Shown: in pieces, positions 33,931-35,465 of the stretch | Layout: each line of letters begins with the position of its first letter | How positions within the stretch are numbered: position 1 is the first letter of the stretch | Origin: an uncultured Verrucomicrobiae bacterium | GTDB lineage: Bacteria; Verrucomicrobiota; Verrucomicrobiia; Limisphaerales; AAA164-E04 | DNA: 35,465 nucleotides | Assembly: GCA_943788245.1 (NCBI GenBank) | Contig: CALSPN010000051.1 | Coordinates: 1 to 35,465, forward strand | Direction: 5' to 3' | The notes under the pieces: model-generated | Database searches by the model: none | What the model saw: only the letters and a program-made list of their open reading frames with translations | Told to the model about the DNA's origin: nothing | Translations under genes and position numbers: made by a program

Positions 33931-35244
33931 TCAAATCACTGTGCCATCAGGAATCACCGTGTTCTTGGGGATCACGATAATACCATCCCTGACGTGGAAA
34001 AGTTCACTATCCATTTCACTCGGTTTACCATCAGGTGAAATCACACAATCACTACCTATACGCGCATTTTTATCAATAATGGCATTCACAACCCGAGTGC
34101 GAGGTCCGATGCCAACCGATGGTTCACCCTCCTCCTGATGCTTGGCAATTGATTGCTGTGATTCGTAGTAGTCTGCTCCCATCATCACGACCCGCTCCAT
34201 ATCGGTATCTGCGCCCACAATACTCCTGATGCCAAGCATGCATTCTTTCAGTCGCGCCTTGTGCACAATACAACCATCGGAAAGCAGGTGTTTTCAATGA
34301 CCCCACCGTTGACTTTACTTGCAGGCAGAAACCTTGGCCGGGTAAAGACCGGGGAATCCATGTCAAAAAAGTTGAATTTGGGAAGCATGGAGGTGAGATC
34401 AAGATTAGCATCAAAGAAGGCTTTGATGGTTCCAACGTCTTCCCAGTAGCCTTGAAATACGTAGGACGAAAGTTTATGCGTTTTGATGGCACCGGGAATA
34501 ATGTGTTTACCAAAATCTGTATGCGCGTTGTCCAGCAGTTCTAGGATTGTTTGACGGTTGAAGACGTAAATCCCCATGGATGCCAGCCATAATTCCTTGT
34601 CCGAATGGATGTCGAGTTTTGGATACCAATCTTTGGGTAATTTGAGCTCTTCCTGCAGCAGATGGATCTTGAGGTTTTTCTTCGAAACGCGTGATTTCAT
34701 TGGCGTCGTTCATCTGCATGATACCGAATCCGGGGACAGATTCCTTTTCGACCGGGATGGTTGCAACCGTCAGGTCAGCACCTTTTTCGATGTGATGAGC
34801 CAGCATCTCAAGGTAATTCATGCGATAAAGCTGATCTCCGCTGAGAATGATCAGGTACTCAAAGGGCTGGCTTGTCAAATGAATGAGGTTTTTGCGCACC
34901 GCATCCGCTGTCCCCTCGTACCATGAAGTGCTCGTCGGGGTCTGCTCGGCAGCAAGGATTTCCACAAAACCCCGCGAAAAATGGTCAAATTTGTAGGACT
35001 GGGAAATATGCCGGTGCAAAGAAGCCGACAGGAACTGGGTCATGACATAAATGCGCTGCATCCCCGAATTGATGCAATTGGATATTGGCACATCGACCAA
35101 GCGATATTTCCCCCCCAAGGGAACAGCCGGCTTGCTGCGCTCCTTGGTCAAGGGATACAAGCGAGTGCCGGCGCCACCCCCCAGAATCACACTGAGGACA
35201 TTGCGAGAGAGAAACGATGCAGAAAAGATGGGGTTGGATGCCAT
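33931..35244 (-). CDS. glgC: Glucose-1-phosphate adenylyltransferase (one insertion, one deletion)
   Basis: Makes ADP-glucose for glycogen. 437 residues after correction. The nucleotidyltransferase domain shows VILGGGAGTRLYPLTKERSK, YRLVDVPISNCINSG, GTADAVRKN and ILSGDQLYRMNY. The C-terminal left-handed beta-helix includes SIVGADTDMERVVMMGADYY and IDKNARIGSDCVI. The frame breaks near 34659-34664 (one extra base after EEKPQDP) and is restored at 34281-34283, where a run of three A needs four to give ENTCFSDGCIVHKARL. The second change is the only deletion among the window's frame shifts. ATG 35244 has AAGGA 5 bases upstream. It lies directly upstream of glgB. Confidence 0.94.
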
Positions 35245-35278
35245 AAAATTCCTTTAATAAACAACTGTCAGATTGCTG

Positions 35279-35307
35279 ATACTATGCTGCAATAGACGCA
35301 ACAACAA
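35279..35307 (-). promoter_or_regulatory. Putative glgC promoter
   Basis: On the minus strand TTGTTG (complement of 35302-35307) and TAGTAT (complement of 35279-35284) are separated by 17 bases. The -10 matches consensus at four of six positions and the -35 at three. The predicted start would lie about 30 bases before the glgC ATG, which has a good AAGGA site. Confidence 0.35.
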
Positions 35308-35405
35308 GAGACAATCGGCACAGTAAGCAAGACAGGACAAAAATCAACTGAAAGACCGACCGTTTATCCCGCATTGGAACATGGCTCCATGCTCGAAGGC
35401 TTCTT

Positions 35406-35465
35406 ATGAATCAATTGACGAAACCACATTGCGTCATTACTGCAGGTCCCACTTATGAATCATTG
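35406..35465 (+). CDS. coaB: Phosphopantothenate-cysteine ligase (CoaB), N-terminal fragment
   Basis: The last 60 bases encode MNQLTKPHCVITAGPTYESL and run off the window. ITAGPTYE is the conserved opening of the CoaB domain (usually ITAGPTxEPID), which joins cysteine to 4'-phosphopantothenate in coenzyme A synthesis. The codons just upstream show no CoaC sequence and a stop lies in frame about 50 bases before, so this CoaB appears to be a stand-alone protein and not the fused CoaBC. The identification rests on 20 residues. Confidence 0.7.
   Translation, partial: MNQLTKPHCVITAGPTYESL

Noticed and set aside
1-35465. CRISPR arrays, transposases, integrases, toxin-antitoxin or phage genes
   Set aside because: No direct-repeat arrays or recognisable mobile or defence proteins were seen on either strand; the region is core chromosome.

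Overview
The window is a piece of a bacterial chromosome of moderate GC. It suggests a member of the Verrucomicrobiota, probably a marine Opitutae or Puniceicoccales-like lineage. This rests on the gene mix: a lone secreted sulfatase beside a nuo operon, a fur-sufBCD-sufT-sufS cluster, a lolD/ftsX-type pair with a 1110-residue permease, DUF3050, and a coaB that starts as its own gene. The assignment is inference and rests on no marker gene.

Layout. 1-5058 (+): the end of a complex I operon, nuoK (partial), nuoL, nuoM, nuoN. 5095-6516 (-): an iduronate-sulfatase-like enzyme. 6617-8249 (+): tlyA overlapping nadK. 8321-10099 (-): gatA and gatC, preceded by a doubtful small ORF. 10431-12145 (+): a CYTH-domain protein and a DUF3050 protein. 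12365-16401 (+): an ABC ATPase and FtsX permease with an ATGA overlap. 16602-23804 (+): a Fur-family regulator followed by an iron-sulfur assembly cluster: sufB, sufC, sufD, sufT, sufS, a DUF1858-rhodanese fusion and an ISC-type scaffold. An unidentified gene and dsbD follow. 26765-29136 (-): tatD and a GntP permease. 29641-31815 (+): aroK, queG and a DUF1232 gene. 31961-35244 (-): glgB and glgC for glycogen synthesis. 35406-end (+): the first 20 codons of coaB.

How the genes fit together. The central unit is a hybrid iron-sulfur factory. SufS supplies sulfur, SufBCD and an IscU-like scaffold build clusters, SufT assists maturation, and a Fur-family protein with a near-perfect Fur/PerR-type box just upstream is the obvious candidate regulator. 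No SufE, SufU, A-type carrier or chaperone gene is present here. The CxxC plus catalytically dead rhodanese protein between SufS and the scaffold is the most interesting candidate for an unrecognised component. Complex I (nuo) and QueG are natural clients of such clusters.

Quality warning. At least 17 single-base frame shifts interrupt recognisable, conserved genes (nuoK, nuoL, sufB, queG, the DUF1232 gene, glgB, glgC), and an eighteenth probably interrupts the unknown gene at 23820-24249. All but one are insertions, nearly all in homopolymer runs, and simple one-base corrections restore family-typical proteins. This looks like sequencing or assembly error rather than gene decay. Coordinates for these genes span the corrected reading frame.
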